DNA from: DT-110 sp030148525
GTDB taxonomy: Bacteria > Bacteroidota > Bacteroidia > Chitinophagales > Saprospiraceae
Reading direction: 5' to 3'
NCBI GenBank assembly: GCA_965227445.1
Contig: OZ245751.1
Location: forward strand, 496,001-560,000
DNA length: 64,000 bases
Part shown: piece by piece, positions 1 to 9,500 of the stretch
How the letters are laid out: each line of letters starts with the position of its first letter
Position numbering within the stretch: the stretch's first letter is position 1
The notes under the pieces: generated by a model
Seen by the model: only the letters and a program-made list of their open reading frames with translations
The model's database searches: none
Told to the model about the DNA's origin: nothing
Position numbers and translations under genes: made by a program

Positions 1-836
1 TTTTGAGTGAAGAGTTCGGGGTGGAAATCACCTTTGCGCGCTGGATGATCATGGGCCTGCCTTTTTCACTGCTGCTGCTGGCCATTACGTATGTATTTCT
101 GGTTCGTATCCTGCATCCAAATAACCTGGGTGAATTTGAGGGGGCACAGGCGATCATCGATCAGGAGGTGGCCGATCTCGGCAAAATATCAGTCGGTGAA
201 AAGCGAACCCTGGCTGTCTTCGCCACCACCGCTTTACTCTGGATCTTCCGGACCAACCTAACGAAGTTATTACCTTTTTTATCGCTTTCGGACGCTGGTA
301 TTGCCATGCTGGCGTCGATTGTCCTTTTCCTGGTCCCGGTCAATTGGAAGAAAGGCCAGTTCCTGCTCGAATGGTCCGATACCGAGAAATTACCCTGGGG
401 TATTCTCTTGCTTTTTGGTGGAGGCCTTAGTTTGGCGGGAGCCTTGTCGCAAACGGGTATTATCGATATGATCGGGGCCGGCTTCTCCGGGGTGGAACGC
501 GCCGGCTTTTTCATCATTATCGGGCTTACAGCAGTGAGTCTTTTCCTGACCGAGATTATGTCGAACGTTGCGCTGGTCACCATATTTTTGCCCGTGGTAG
601 GAGCTATTGCTCTGGGCGCAGGTATTGATATATTGCAGATGACCATTCCGGTGACCCTGGCGGCCAGTTGTGCCTTTATGTTACCCATGTCGACCCCGCC
701 CAACGCCATTGTGTTTGCATCGGGGTATATTTCGGTTCCCCAAATGGTACGCGCCGGATTTATTTTGAATCTTATTGTCATTCTTATGGCGGCGGTACTG
801 GCTAAGTGGATCGTTCCGCTTATTTTTGGTGCCTGA
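1..836 (+). CDS. SLC13/DASS-family anion or dicarboxylate symporter, C-terminal part
   Basis: This is the C-terminal part of an inner-membrane symporter; the reading frame is already open at base 1, so the start lies upstream. About 277 residues remain, against roughly 450-500 for the family. Several hydrophobic helices are visible, together with the segment LTEIMSNVALVTIF and a later MLPMSTPPNAIVFASG, which match the SNT-type signature and the proline-rich C-terminal motif of divalent anion:Na+ symporters. Family members import succinate, citrate, sulfate or phosphate with sodium; the substrate cannot be read from the sequence. The stop is 15 bases before the M20 gene, so the two may be cotranscribed. 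Confidence 0.85.
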   Translation, partial: LSEEFGVEITFARWMIMGLPFSLLLLAITYVFLVRILHPNNLGEFEGAQAIIDQEVADLGKISVGEKRTLAVFATTALLWIFRTNLTKLLPFLSLSDAGIAMLASIVLFLVPVNWKKGQFLLEWSDTEKLPWGILLLFGGGLSLAGALSQTGIIDMIGAGFSGVERAGFFIIIGLTAVSLFLTEIMSNVALVTIFLPVVGAIALGAGIDILQMTIPVTLAASCAFMLPMSTPPNAIVFASGYISVPQMVRAGFILNLIVILMAAVLAKWIVPLIFGA

Positions 837-851
837 TCACGATCAATACCT

Positions 852-2063
852 ATGGATAAACAGCAAATACATCAACTGGCCGATACCTTTTACCCGGAAG
901 TAGTTGCCATTCGCAGGCACCTGCACATGCATCCGGAGTTGTCGTACCAGGAAACCGAGACTGGTAAATACGTGGCCCGCCAGTTAGAAATGTTGGGGAT
1001 TCCCCATCAACACGGGGTGGCCGACAACGGAGTCGTAGCTCTGATCGAGGGTCGGGATCCCGGCAGCAAAGTGATCGCCCTGCGGGCCGATATGGACGCA
1101 CTGCCCATCCAGGAAGCTAACGATGTGGCCTACCGCTCTCAGGTCGACGGGGTGATGCACGCTTGCGGGCACGATGTACATACCTCATCACTATTGGGAG
1201 CAGCCCGTATCCTGCACGAAGTACGCAATCAGTTCACGGGTACGATCAAACTCCTTTTTCAACCCGCCGAGGAAAAACTGCCGGGCGGCGCATCAATCAT
1301 GATCAAGGAAGGAGCTCTGCGCAATCCGGAGCCCACGGCTATTTTCGGTCAGCATGTTCACCCTCCACTGGACGTCGGAAAGGTGGGGATTCGCGCTGGC
1401 ATGTATATGGCCTCTGCGGACGAGCTTTACCTTTCGGTAAAAGGAAAAGGGGGCCACGGAGCCTTGCCCCACGAGTGCATTGATACGGTCCTGCTGGCCA
1501 GTCACCTGGTGGTAGCCATGCAGCAGATGGTGAGTCGGCGCGCTAATCCCACGATACCTACCGTACTTACGTTCGGTAAGATCAACTCTACGGGAGGAGC
1601 CACGAATATCATTCCCGATGAGGTGAAATTACAGGGAACCCTGCGCACTATGGATGAAAACTGGCGCTTCCGGGCACACGAACTGATGCAGGAATTGGTA
1701 GAAAATCTGGCCAAATCGATGGGCGGAACGGCGGACCTGCGCATTGAGGTAGGGTATCCTACACTGTTTAATGATGAGACCCTGACCAGGCGGGCATTTG
1801 ATTACGCCCGGGAGTTTCTGGGTGACGATAAGGTCGTAGAATTACCGATTCGCATGACCGCCGAAGACTTTGCCTATTATTCCCAGGAAATGCCGGCCTG
1901 TTTTTACCGCCTGGGCACGGGAAATCCGGCGAAAGGTATAACCTCACCTATTCATACCGATACCTTTGATATCGATGAAGAGGCTCTGCGAACCGGTATG
2001 GGGCTCATGGCCTGGATGGCCCTCCGGGAGTTGGACGGTCCACGGGCCACGGTTCACGGCTGA
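852..2063 (+). CDS. M20-family metallo-amidohydrolase (N-acyl amino acid / hippurate hydrolase type)
   Basis: A 403-residue cytoplasmic zinc hydrolase of the M20D (AbgB/HipO-like) group. The metal site motif MHACGHDVHTS lies near residue 105 and QPAEEKLPGGA near residue 140; a dimerisation domain follows and the C-terminal half carries the late ligand region (HTDTFDID). Such enzymes release free amino acids from N-acyl or peptide-like amides. There is no signal peptide. The start ATG follows the upstream transporter by 15 bases, suggesting an uptake-plus-hydrolysis pair. The last codons (RATVHG) are written in the same GGTTCAC heptamer repeat that continues past the stop, so the C-terminus may have been remodelled by the repeat. 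Confidence 0.9.
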   Translation: MDKQQIHQLADTFYPEVVAIRRHLHMHPELSYQETETGKYVARQLEMLGIPHQHGVADNGVVALIEGRDPGSKVIALRADMDALPIQEANDVAYRSQVDGVMHACGHDVHTSSLLGAARILHEVRNQFTGTIKLLFQPAEEKLPGGASIMIKEGALRNPEPTAIFGQHVHPPLDVGKVGIRAGMYMASADELYLSVKGKGGHGALPHECIDTVLLASHLVVAMQQMVSRRANPTIPTVLTFGKINSTGGATNIIPDEVKLQGTLRTMDENWRFRAHELMQELVENLAKSMGGTADLRIEVGYPTLFNDETLTRRAFDYAREFLGDDKVVELPIRMTAEDFAYYSQEMPACFYRLGTGNPAKGITSPIHTDTFDIDEEALRTGMGLMAWMALRELDGPRATVHG

Positions 2064-2087
2064 CGGTTCACGGTTCACGGTTCATGG
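2048..2087. repeat. short tandem heptamer repeat, GGTTCAC type
   Basis: Several copies of the heptamer ACGGTTC run from inside the last codons of the M20 gene across its stop into the intergenic region, with one interrupted unit (GGCTGAC). Period 7 and the GGTT core match the repeats at 13924, 34269 and 49095, although the remaining bases differ. Confidence 0.6.
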
Positions 2088-2335
2088 GTTGAACGATCCT
2101 GCTTTAGAAAAGCAAGCAATCCCAATGAAACGAACCACTTTAGTGGTAGACCTAAAAAATACAAGGAAAAGAACGTTTACGTACACACATAATTATTTTT
2201 TGTAACATTATGTTCCGACCGGCGTAATGTATATCGTCGATCATTGAATTTCGGCGTTCTGAAAACTGTTTTCTTGGTACGTGCTTATTTGGAGGCATGC
2301 GAACGCTACCTCCGCATCGGCTAAATTCCCAATAG

Positions 2336-3610
2336 ATGGCACACCTGTTGATCATTGATGATGACCCTAAAATTCGCCACTCCCTGAAAGATATCCTGGA
2401 GTTTGAAGGCTATGAAATTACCGAAGCCACTGATGGTTTAGACGGTCTGGCCAAGCTGAAAAAGCTCAAAAAGCTCGATCTGATCCTGTTGGATATAAAA
2501 ATGCCAAAGATGGATGGGATGGAGGCCCTGGAACGAATTCAGATTCTGCGCCCTGATATTCCGGTGATCATGATTTCGGGGCATGCCACCATTGATACTG
2601 CGGTCGATGCGGTTAAAAAGGGTGCTTTTGATTTTATCAGTAAACCCCCGGATCTCAACCGGTTGTTGATCACCATCCGCAATGCACTCGACAAATCGAG
2701 CCTGGTAACGGAAACCAAAAAACTAAAGCGGAAGGTATCGCAGTCCAAGGTGCAAAAGATGATCGGTTCGTCGGAGGCCCTGGATCAAATCCGGCAAACC
2801 ATTGATCAGGTTGCACCGACCGATGCCCGCGTACTGGTGACGGGGCCCAATGGTACCGGCAAAGAATTGGTGGCCCGCTCCATTCACAAGAAAAGTTCCC
2901 GTTCGGATCAGCCCATTGTGGAAGTCAATTGTGCCGCTATACCCTCCGAATTGATCGAGAGTGAGTTGTTCGGGCACGAGAAAGGTGCTTTTACCTCTGC
3001 GCACAAGCAACGCAAGGGGAAATTTGAGGAAGCCCACGGCGGGACTCTCTTTCTGGATGAGATCGGTGATATGAGTATGTCGGCCCAGGCAAAGGTGCTT
3101 CGCGCCCTGCAGGAAAACCGGATCCGCCGGGTTGGGGGAGAAAAAGAGATCCAGGTGGATGTACGCGTCGTAGCGGCCACTAATAAGGACCTGCGTGCTG
3201 AAATCGAGGCCGGCCGCTTTCGCGAGGACTTATACCACCGACTGGCCGTGATCATTATACAGGTACCTGCTCTCAACGAGCGTCGTGACGATATTCCGGA
3301 ATTAGTCGGGCATTTTATCGAACGAGTCAGCTCCGAGCAGGGGCGATCGGCTAAATCTATCGAACCGCAGGCCCTGACGCTGTTACAGGAGCAAAACTGG
3401 ACCGGTAACATCCGCGAACTGCGCAATGTTGTGGAACGACTGATCATCCTGAGTGGTAAGGAGATTACCCGGGAAGATGTGGAACGGTACGTAGTACCGG
3501 TGAGTGCCGACCAAAGCAATCCAAAACTAAACGAATTATTTTCTCGTTGTAATGATCTGGATGAAGTACTTGCCTTTGTACGGGAAGCCTATACATCCCG
3601 CAAAAGCTAG
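2336..3610 (+). CDS. NtrC/AtoC-type response regulator with sigma-54 AAA+ domain, no HTH
   Basis: A 424-residue two-component regulator. Residues 1-120 form a receiver domain with acidic DDD near residue 9, phospho-acceptor Asp53 in LDIKMP and a conserved KPP near residue 105. Residues 145-375 are a sigma-54 interacting AAA+ ATPase: Walker A GPNGTGKE (from residue 170), Walker B TLFLDEIGD and an arginine-rich sensor region. The sigma-54 contact loop reads GAFTSA (217-222) instead of GAFTGA. After the AAA+ lid only about 40 residues follow, with no Fis-type helix-turn-helix, so it probably activates sigma-54 polymerase without its own DNA-binding domain, as known for a few regulators such as FlgR. 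No histidine kinase is adjacent. Confidence 0.9.
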   Translation: MAHLLIIDDDPKIRHSLKDILEFEGYEITEATDGLDGLAKLKKLKKLDLILLDIKMPKMDGMEALERIQILRPDIPVIMISGHATIDTAVDAVKKGAFDFISKPPDLNRLLITIRNALDKSSLVTETKKLKRKVSQSKVQKMIGSSEALDQIRQTIDQVAPTDARVLVTGPNGTGKELVARSIHKKSSRSDQPIVEVNCAAIPSELIESELFGHEKGAFTSAHKQRKGKFEEAHGGTLFLDEIGDMSMSAQAKVLRALQENRIRRVGGEKEIQVDVRVVAATNKDLRAEIEAGRFREDLYHRLAVIIIQVPALNERRDDIPELVGHFIERVSSEQGRSAKSIEPQALTLLQEQNWTGNIRELRNVVERLIILSGKEITREDVERYVVPVSADQSNPKLNELFSRCNDLDEVLAFVREAYTSRKS

Positions 3611-3611
3611 G

Positions 3612-3619
3612 TATCTTTG
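3612..3619 (+). promoter_or_regulatory. -7 promoter element (TATCTTTG) of the LOG-family gene
   Basis: Exact match to the Bacteroidetes -7 consensus TAnnTTTG, immediately after the stop of the response regulator. Transcription would begin near 3623, placing the stem-loop at 3631-3668 at the very 5' end of the message. No convincing -33 TTTG at the usual distance. Confidence 0.5.
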
Positions 3620-3630
3620 TTGATTGGCCC

Positions 3631-3668
3631 CTGCGAGCCCGTCACCATATCTGGTGAAGGGCTCGCAG
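3631..3668 (+). promoter_or_regulatory. 5' leader stem-loop upstream of LOG-family gene
   Basis: A 16-bp stem with a single mismatch (arms beginning CTGCGAGCCC and ending GGGCTCGCAG) and the 6-base loop ATATCT. There is no T-run after it, so it is not a typical intrinsic terminator. From the predicted start at about 3623 it would cap the transcript; it could stabilise the RNA or separate this gene from the upstream regulator. Confidence 0.55.
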
Positions 3669-3710
3669 CACTATAAGCCAATACCTAAACAGCGAGTGAA
3701 AACTGATCCA

Positions 3711-4442
3711 ATGGTAGAAAAAAGTAAAGAAAATACAACCTCTCCCCAAAAGCAGGGAATGCGACAGTGGGGACAAAAGTTAAAAGCCGAGAATTCGTGG
3801 ACCATGTTCAAGGTTATCTCGGAATTCGTAGAGGGTTTTGAGAGCCTTAATCAAATTGGCCCCTGTATCTCCATTTTCGGCTCCGCACGTACTAAACCTG
3901 ACCACCCCTATTACAAAAAAGCGGTGGATATTGCCCGGATGCTCACGGAAGAGGGATTCGGAGTCATTACCGGTGGGGGCCCCGGCATTATGGAGGCGGG
4001 CAATAAAGGCGCCTCGCTATACGGTGGGAAATCGGTTGGCCTGAATATCGATTTGCCCTTTGAGCAGGGTGCTAACCAGTACGTTGACTACGACAAGAAT
4101 TTGAACTTTCGCTACTTTTTTGTGCGAAAGGTCATGTTCGTAAAGTACGCCCAGGCCTTTGTGGTACTGCCCGGGGGCTTCGGTACCATGGATGAATTGT
4201 TCGAGGTCCTTACCTTGGTTCAAACTAATAAAATTACCAGCTTACCAATTATTCTGGTAGGTAAGTCTTATTGGACGGGCCTGCGGGACTGGATCCAACA
4301 AACCATGCTGGAGGATGCGCACAATATCAATGAGCAGGATCTCGATCTGATGCCGATAGTGGAAGATCCGGAAGAAGTCATCGACATTATTCGCAAGTTC
4401 TACGACCGCAAAGAAAAACTGGGGCCCAACTACGAACTGTAG
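3711..4442 (+). CDS. LOG family (TIGR00730) Rossmann-fold protein
   Basis: A 243-residue cytoplasmic protein of the LOG/lysine-decarboxylase-like family. The signatures GGGPGIMEAGNKGA and PGGFGTMDELFE are both intact; in characterised members they form the nucleotide site of a phosphoribohydrolase that cleaves AMP or cytokinin nucleotides to the base and ribose 5-phosphate. Whether this protein makes cytokinin-like bases or only processes AMP cannot be told. I chose ATG 3711 because the longer frame would begin with TTG at 3624, at the predicted transcription start and inside the leader stem-loop. The N-terminal 30 residues are polar and not part of the fold. Confidence 0.88.
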   Translation: MVEKSKENTTSPQKQGMRQWGQKLKAENSWTMFKVISEFVEGFESLNQIGPCISIFGSARTKPDHPYYKKAVDIARMLTEEGFGVITGGGPGIMEAGNKGASLYGGKSVGLNIDLPFEQGANQYVDYDKNLNFRYFFVRKVMFVKYAQAFVVLPGGFGTMDELFEVLTLVQTNKITSLPIILVGKSYWTGLRDWIQQTMLEDAHNINEQDLDLMPIVEDPEEVIDIIRKFYDRKEKLGPNYEL

Positions 4443-4587
4443 GTCGTCAGAATTGGGTCATTTGTATGTATTCACGGTGTACTTAGTAAAAAATTAGCTG
4501 TTACGGTGAGTAAGGCAGGCAACCAATCTGTCTTTTTATTCGTTCTTAGAGCGATTTGCCTAATGTTACGTTAAAAGTTTACGCACA

Positions 4588-4842
4588 GTGGTAGTATACA
4601 AAACCCGAACGGCTACAGAGGATCATTTTATGCAAATGGTATCCTGGATCCTGAATATCCCCAGCAATCAAATGAACCCACATACTGATTTTGTGGATGA
4701 TTTATATCTGGATCCATTGGAGCGAGAACTCCTCATCGCCAAACTAGAACGTTCCTACGGTGTGGTTCTGAGCCCGGAGGAAGTAGCATCCATTGATACC
4801 ATTCAGGATGCATGCAGGTGTTTTCAACAGCACGCTGCTTAA
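4588..4842 (+). CDS. acyl-carrier-protein-like protein lacking the phosphopantetheine serine
   Basis: An 84-residue acidic, helical protein that aligns over its length with acyl carrier proteins: FVDDLYLDPLERELLIAKLE matches [20 protein letters not shown] of AcpP, followed by the helix III/IV region with an IDTIQDA segment. The residue at the attachment serine is Pro43 (DPL instead of DSL), so it should not carry 4'-phosphopantetheine. It may act as a scaffold, regulator or paralogue that lost carrier function. The start is GTG 4588; ATG 4630 is a shorter alternative but would remove helix I. No fatty-acid or polyketide genes are nearby. It is followed by a strong terminator. Confidence 0.75.
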   Translation: MVVYKTRTATEDHFMQMVSWILNIPSNQMNPHTDFVDDLYLDPLERELLIAKLERSYGVVLSPEEVASIDTIQDACRCFQQHAA

Positions 4843-4866
4843 GTGTACAGAACACAAAAACAAAAA

Positions 4867-4899
4867 CCCGCATCTGTTATCAGACGCGGGCTTTTTTTT
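4867..4899. terminator. intrinsic terminator, probably bidirectional
   Basis: Stem CCCGCATCTG / CAGACGCGGG with one mismatch, loop TTAT, followed by eight T on the plus strand and preceded by an A-rich run, so it can serve the carrier-like gene (plus) and the anti-sigma gene (minus, ends 4920). Confidence 0.88.
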
Positions 4900-4919
4900 G
4901 CCTCAACTGAAGGGTTTAC

Positions 4920-5714
4920 TTAACCCACATTTCCTATGACAAATAATTGATCGAGATTCGGAGTTGGGTTGCCTCCGGCCGTTTCCAGGGTAACGGCGAA
5001 GGCTTGTGCCCCCTCAATAAAGGGTACGGATATCAGGTCACCACTGGCCGGGTCGATCTCAAAGATCCCCATGTCGACGGGGTTGCCGTCGATGAGTGCC
5101 CACAGCTGGTAGGTCATATCGTCAGGAGGAGTGGGCAGGCTGCCTGCCGAGAGAAGCGCCACCTGATCGGAGGGGTTAAAGTAGACCGTAGCCAGCGCAT
5201 CAGGAGCATTGGGCGTACCCTCCATTCTGACCGGAACGGTATTCTGGCTGGAGAGCACATCCAGGCTGCGCGATAACTGATCATTTTGTTCCCGGATCTC
5301 ATTACAGTCTTCCTGGAGCGTTTGCAAATTTGCTTGCGCCTGATCCAGGTCATTCTGCGTATTGCGCTGCTGCAGGAAGAACCAGATAGCAGCTGCCAAT
5401 CCAATAAAAGCCAGCAGACCGGTGACCAGCGTGAGCGGGTTAGTGCCGGGCCGGGCACCGGGCTTTTCAGTAGTGGTTGCCGGAGAGCTGGTCGGTGTTA
5501 CTTGGTCGAGCACGGCAGTAAGTGTCCCCGCCGGGGGAGGAGTACCGTACATGACGGCGTATTTCTCCAGTGCCATCTCGATTCGATCGAGTTCAGCTCT
5601 CACCTCCTGGTGCTGCTCAGCCATACGCTCTACGTCGGCCGTTTCAGCGGTGGTAGTATCCCCGAGCAGATATTGCTCCAGGATGCCGGATGATATGTAA
5701 GCTTGGATGTCCAA
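4920..5714 (-). CDS. anti-sigma factor, RskA-like
   Basis: A 264-residue membrane protein that should hold the adjacent ECF sigma factor inactive. Residues 1-70 form a cytoplasmic helical anti-sigma domain (LEQYLLGDTTTAETADVERM, with the usual lengthy second helix). A proline/threonine linker leads to one transmembrane helix at about 94-114, a short coiled coil (115-160) and a C-terminal periplasmic RskA/anti-sigma-K domain with the YQLWALIDGNPVDMGIFEI core. No zinc-binding HxxxCxxC motif is present. It lies 59 bases downstream of the sigma gene on the same strand, so they form one operon. Confidence 0.9.
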   Translation of the reverse strand: MDIQAYISSGILEQYLLGDTTTAETADVERMAEQHQEVRAELDRIEMALEKYAVMYGTPPPAGTLTAVLDQVTPTSSPATTTEKPGARPGTNPLTLVTGLLAFIGLAAAIWFFLQQRNTQNDLDQAQANLQTLQEDCNEIREQNDQLSRSLDVLSSQNTVPVRMEGTPNAPDALATVYFNPSDQVALLSAGSLPTPPDDMTYQLWALIDGNPVDMGIFEIDPASGDLISVPFIEGAQAFAVTLETAGGNPTPNLDQLFVIGNVG

Positions 5715-5773
5715 TGTCCTTCAATTGTTGTTTACCAGAAATATTTGTGTTGCTTAGTTGCTCTTCAGTCTTT

Positions 5774-6352
5774 TTAAAACAGTAGTCTTATTACCCCTTC
5801 GTCACCAAGTACAGATCGCAGGGTGGAAATGGCTTTACGGACACGGGTTTTTACCGTTCCGAGCGGCATATCCAATGCTTCACTGGCTTCTTTTTGGGTG
5901 TATCCTTTGAAGTATAATAGGTTGATGATGCGCTGCTCGTCTTGGGAGAGTGTTTTCAAAACGTTTCGTAGACCAGGGTCGTTGATGCGCGCATCCTCAC
6001 TTAGGTTGCTGTCGTTATATACGTAATCGGGCAGCGTTTGAGTTTTTCCGTCTTGTTTAAAATTTTTAGAGCGGGTAATATCAATGGCTGTATTCCTTGC
6101 GATACGTGCTAACCAGGTAAATAACCGTCCCTTCCCTTCCTTGTATTGATCCATATTATCCCAGGCCTTCATCAAGACGTCTTGCAGGGCTTCCTGAGCC
6201 ACTTCGGCTTGCGGTAAACGCTCCAGTAAAATCCGATAAAGAGCGGCGGAGTAATTATCGTGCAGTAAAACAAGTCCCGTCCGGTCTCTGGTACGAATGA
6301 GTCGGACAATTTTTTGGGATAAGTCCTCTGATGATGGATTGGATGTTGGCAT
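5774..6352 (-). CDS. RNA polymerase ECF-type sigma factor (SigK-like)
   Basis: A 192-residue sigma-70 family factor of the extracytoplasmic function group. Region 2 (about residues 27-95) shows the DVLMKAWDNMDQYKEGKGRL and WLARIARNTAIDITR segments that melt and bind the -10 element; region 4 (about 130-185) has LSQDEQRIINLLYFKGYTQ and the MPLGTVKTRVRKA recognition helix. It is paired with the RskA-like gene downstream and divergent from the CHRD-protein gene, which is the obvious candidate target. ATG 6352 is the first start in the open frame with a promoter element a suitable 40 bases upstream. Confidence 0.94.
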   Translation of the reverse strand: MPTSNPSSEDLSQKIVRLIRTRDRTGLVLLHDNYSAALYRILLERLPQAEVAQEALQDVLMKAWDNMDQYKEGKGRLFTWLARIARNTAIDITRSKNFKQDGKTQTLPDYVYNDSNLSEDARINDPGLRNVLKTLSQDEQRIINLLYFKGYTQKEASEALDMPLGTVKTRVRKAISTLRSVLGDEGVIRLLF

Positions 6353-6392
6353 GTGCTTTATATAAGACTAGCAATAGTATGTGTGGATTATT

Positions 6393-6400
6393 CAAAGGTA
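6393..6400 (-). promoter_or_regulatory. -7 promoter element (TACCTTTG, minus strand) of the sigma/anti-sigma operon
   Basis: On the minus strand this reads TACCTTTG, an exact TAnnTTTG match. Transcription would begin near 6389, leaving a leader of about 37 bases. The facing CHRD gene has no such element upstream, consistent with use of another sigma factor. Confidence 0.5.
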
Positions 6401-6530
6401 GTTTTTTAAATCCAAACAGGGTAAATGCTACGTATGTGAATTTGACGACAGAATAGTGGATCATTCTGCAATAAGTCAACAACCTATTTACTTGTCCGTT
6501 TAAAGGGCATTAACCAACAAAAAATACTCA

Positions 6531-9500
6531 ATGAGACGAATTTACGTATTTTCATTTTTATTATTAATTAGTGGCCTTACTGTGCTTCAGGCTCAGGATA
6601 CCTTCCGGGCCACATTATCTGGCCGTCACGAAGTACTGCCGGTTCTCAGTAATGGAACGGGATCAATCGAGGCCGTTTTGGACGGAAATGAGCTTACGGT
6701 GACCGGATCTTTTTCCGGTTTAGACGGTATGTTCGACCCGACTGTTGCCGGCGGTTCTCACCTGCATATAGGTTATGCCGGCGAAAACGGGCCAGTAGCT
6801 ATTAGCCTGGTGGCAAACACATCACTTGACTTGCGCAGTGGTAGCTACGAAGCAGCTGCTAATACCTATACGCTGACCGAAGATCAAGTTACAGCCCTGC
6901 GCGAGCGGAGGATGTACGTAAATATTCACACGACCAAGTTTGGTGGTGGTGAATTGCGCGGACAACTGTTACCTGCTTCCGATGCTACCTACTTTATTAA
7001 TCTGATGGGTAGTAATGAGGTACCTAGTGCCATGACCCAGGCCAGCGGTGCTCTTACCCTGGAAGTTAGGAATGATTCCTTATTTGTATCGGGAGCTTTT
7101 TCCGGTTTGGAAGGCGACTATGATGCTTCCATTGCGGGTGGTGCACACCTGCACACCGGTATGGCCGGCGAAAATGGCGGCGTAGATATCCTGCTCAATG
7201 CGACTACCGATGCTGACTTAAAGGGCGGTATTTTTGCGGCAGCAGATAATGGTTTTGCTCTGGATGCCAACCAAATGGCCATGTTGGAAGCTCGTGGCTA
7301 CTATGCTAATCTGCACTCGACCACCTTCCCGGGAGGAGAACTCCGCGGACAGGTTACCGGTATGGCCCAGGCGGTATTCCGCGCTCACCTGTCGGGCATG
7401 AACGAAAATCCGGTTGTTGTGAGCGGTGCCGGTGGTCAAATACTCGGTGAATTGCACGGCGACAGTCTGATAGTCCACGGTAGCTTTGATGAACTCGAAA
7501 GCCCCGTCGCGGTAGCTATTGCCGGTGGATTACACTTGCACCTTGGTGCTGCGGGTTCTAACGGACCAGTTGCTATTCCGCTGACGGCCGATTTAGATGC
7601 CGATCAACAAGGGGGTACACTCAATGCAGCTACCAACACCTATACACTGGACTCCGATGCCCGTGCCGCGCTGATGGCCCGCGGAATCTACCTGAATATT
7701 CACTCCAACCTGGAGCAGGCTGGCGAAATTCGCGGCCAAATGTTACCCGAAGCTCAGATCGTTTTTCACGGAAACCTTAATGGCGTACAAGAAGTACCCG
7801 ATGTTACAACTACGGCTTACGGTGCTATCAAAGGGGAGCTGAATGGTGATATTCTTACTATCTCCGGCTCATACAATGAACTCAGTGCCCTGGTTGATGT
7901 CAGCATTGCCGGCGGCGCGCATCTGCACCAGGCAGCTGCCGGAGCTACCGGTGGAGTTGATTTTGTATTGACGTCCGATTTTGATCTGGATATGACCGCT
8001 GGTGCATTTGCGGCCAGTAACAACTCTTTTGAACTGGATTCAGCTCAAGTGGCTGCACTTCGTGCCCGTAAGTATTACGCTAATATCCACACGCTCGATT
8101 TCGGAGGTGGTGAATTGCGTGCCCAGCTTTTGGCGGAAGCCAACTACTACTTTACGACACCATTATCCGGTGCCGTAGAAGTACCTACCCCCATCGATAC
8201 CGATGCGCGAGGACTCTTCATCTTTGAAGTTCGCAATGAGTCCATGGTGGGTGTTGGTTCACTGAACGGATTGTCCAGTGCCATTAATACAGACATTGCA
8301 GGCGGCGCTCATCTGCACGCCGGTATGGCCGGCCAGGCGGGCCCCGTAGTCAAGTTATTGAACCTCACCATCGATGGAGGTACCAGCGCCACCCTGGAAG
8401 CATCCGATAATGTAATCGAGATGACTTCGGGCCAACTGGATACTCTTCGGGATCGTGGCTTTTACGCCAATATTCACACTATGAATTTTGCAGCCGGCGA
8501 ATTGCGCGGACAAACCTTGCCCATGGCAAATGCGTATCTGATGACTACCCTGGCTGGTATCAATGAGGTACAACCGGTCATGACCGGAGCATCCGGCGGA
8601 CTGGCGATCGAACTGAACGGTGATGTACTTACAACTACCGGTTCCTTCGCCAATCTGGAGAGTGCCTTTGATGCAAATATCGCCGGGGGAGCCCACTTGC
8701 ATACAGCAGGACCAGGCGCCAATGGCGGTGTAGATATTCTTCTTAATACCGATGTTTCGATGGATGCTACTGCCGGCGTGTACCGAGCCGATAATAACCG
8801 TGATACTTTGACCGAGAGTCAGATAATGACATTCCTCGATGGTGGTTACTACGCCAATATCCACACTTCTGGGAATCCAAGTGGCGAATTGCGTGGCCAA
8901 GTGCTTCCGCAATTGAATTTCTTCCCCGACAACGCACCCGCTATCGCAGCTCCGGCCGACGGTGTAGAATTGACGCTGGAAGGTGCCCTGTCCACCCTGT
9001 TGAATATTACCTGGATGGACAGTGCCGAAGATGATACCGAAGTGGCTTACATCTGGCAGGCAGCTATTGATGCTGACTTTGATACCCTTGTATTCCAGGC
9101 TAATACGGGTGGCAATGCATCACTTGATTTGACCTACGGAGCTTTGGATACCCTGTTGGCCAGTCTTGGCGTGCAAGCAGGAGCAACCGCAACGGTATAC
9201 CACCGGGTAGTAGCAACGGATGGATCTAACCAGACTGCTGGTATGGGATCCGTGGCGAACTTCACTCGTTCAACGGCGACCAATACTCAAAATCTGTTGG
9301 CCGATGGTTCCAGCTTTAGGGCATACCCGACCGTAACCACCGGTAATGTGCGATTAGAAGCCCAACTCCGCGATGCGGGAGCTATGGAAGTGATTATTAT
9401 GAATGCCGTAGGACAGCCCGTTCAGCGCATACGGACCATTGGAACGGGAGAGCGCCTGCAGGAAAATATTGACCTGAGTGGTCGCGCAGCCGGTATGTAT

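Noticed and set aside
3624..3710. Longer TTG start of the LOG-family gene
   Set aside because: It begins at the predicted transcription start and reads through the leader hairpin; ATG 3711 fits the family better.
8355..8912. 185-codon minus-strand frame inside the CHRD gene
   Set aside because: It is antisense to the repetitive coding sequence and has no recognisable domain; it arises from codon bias of the repeats.
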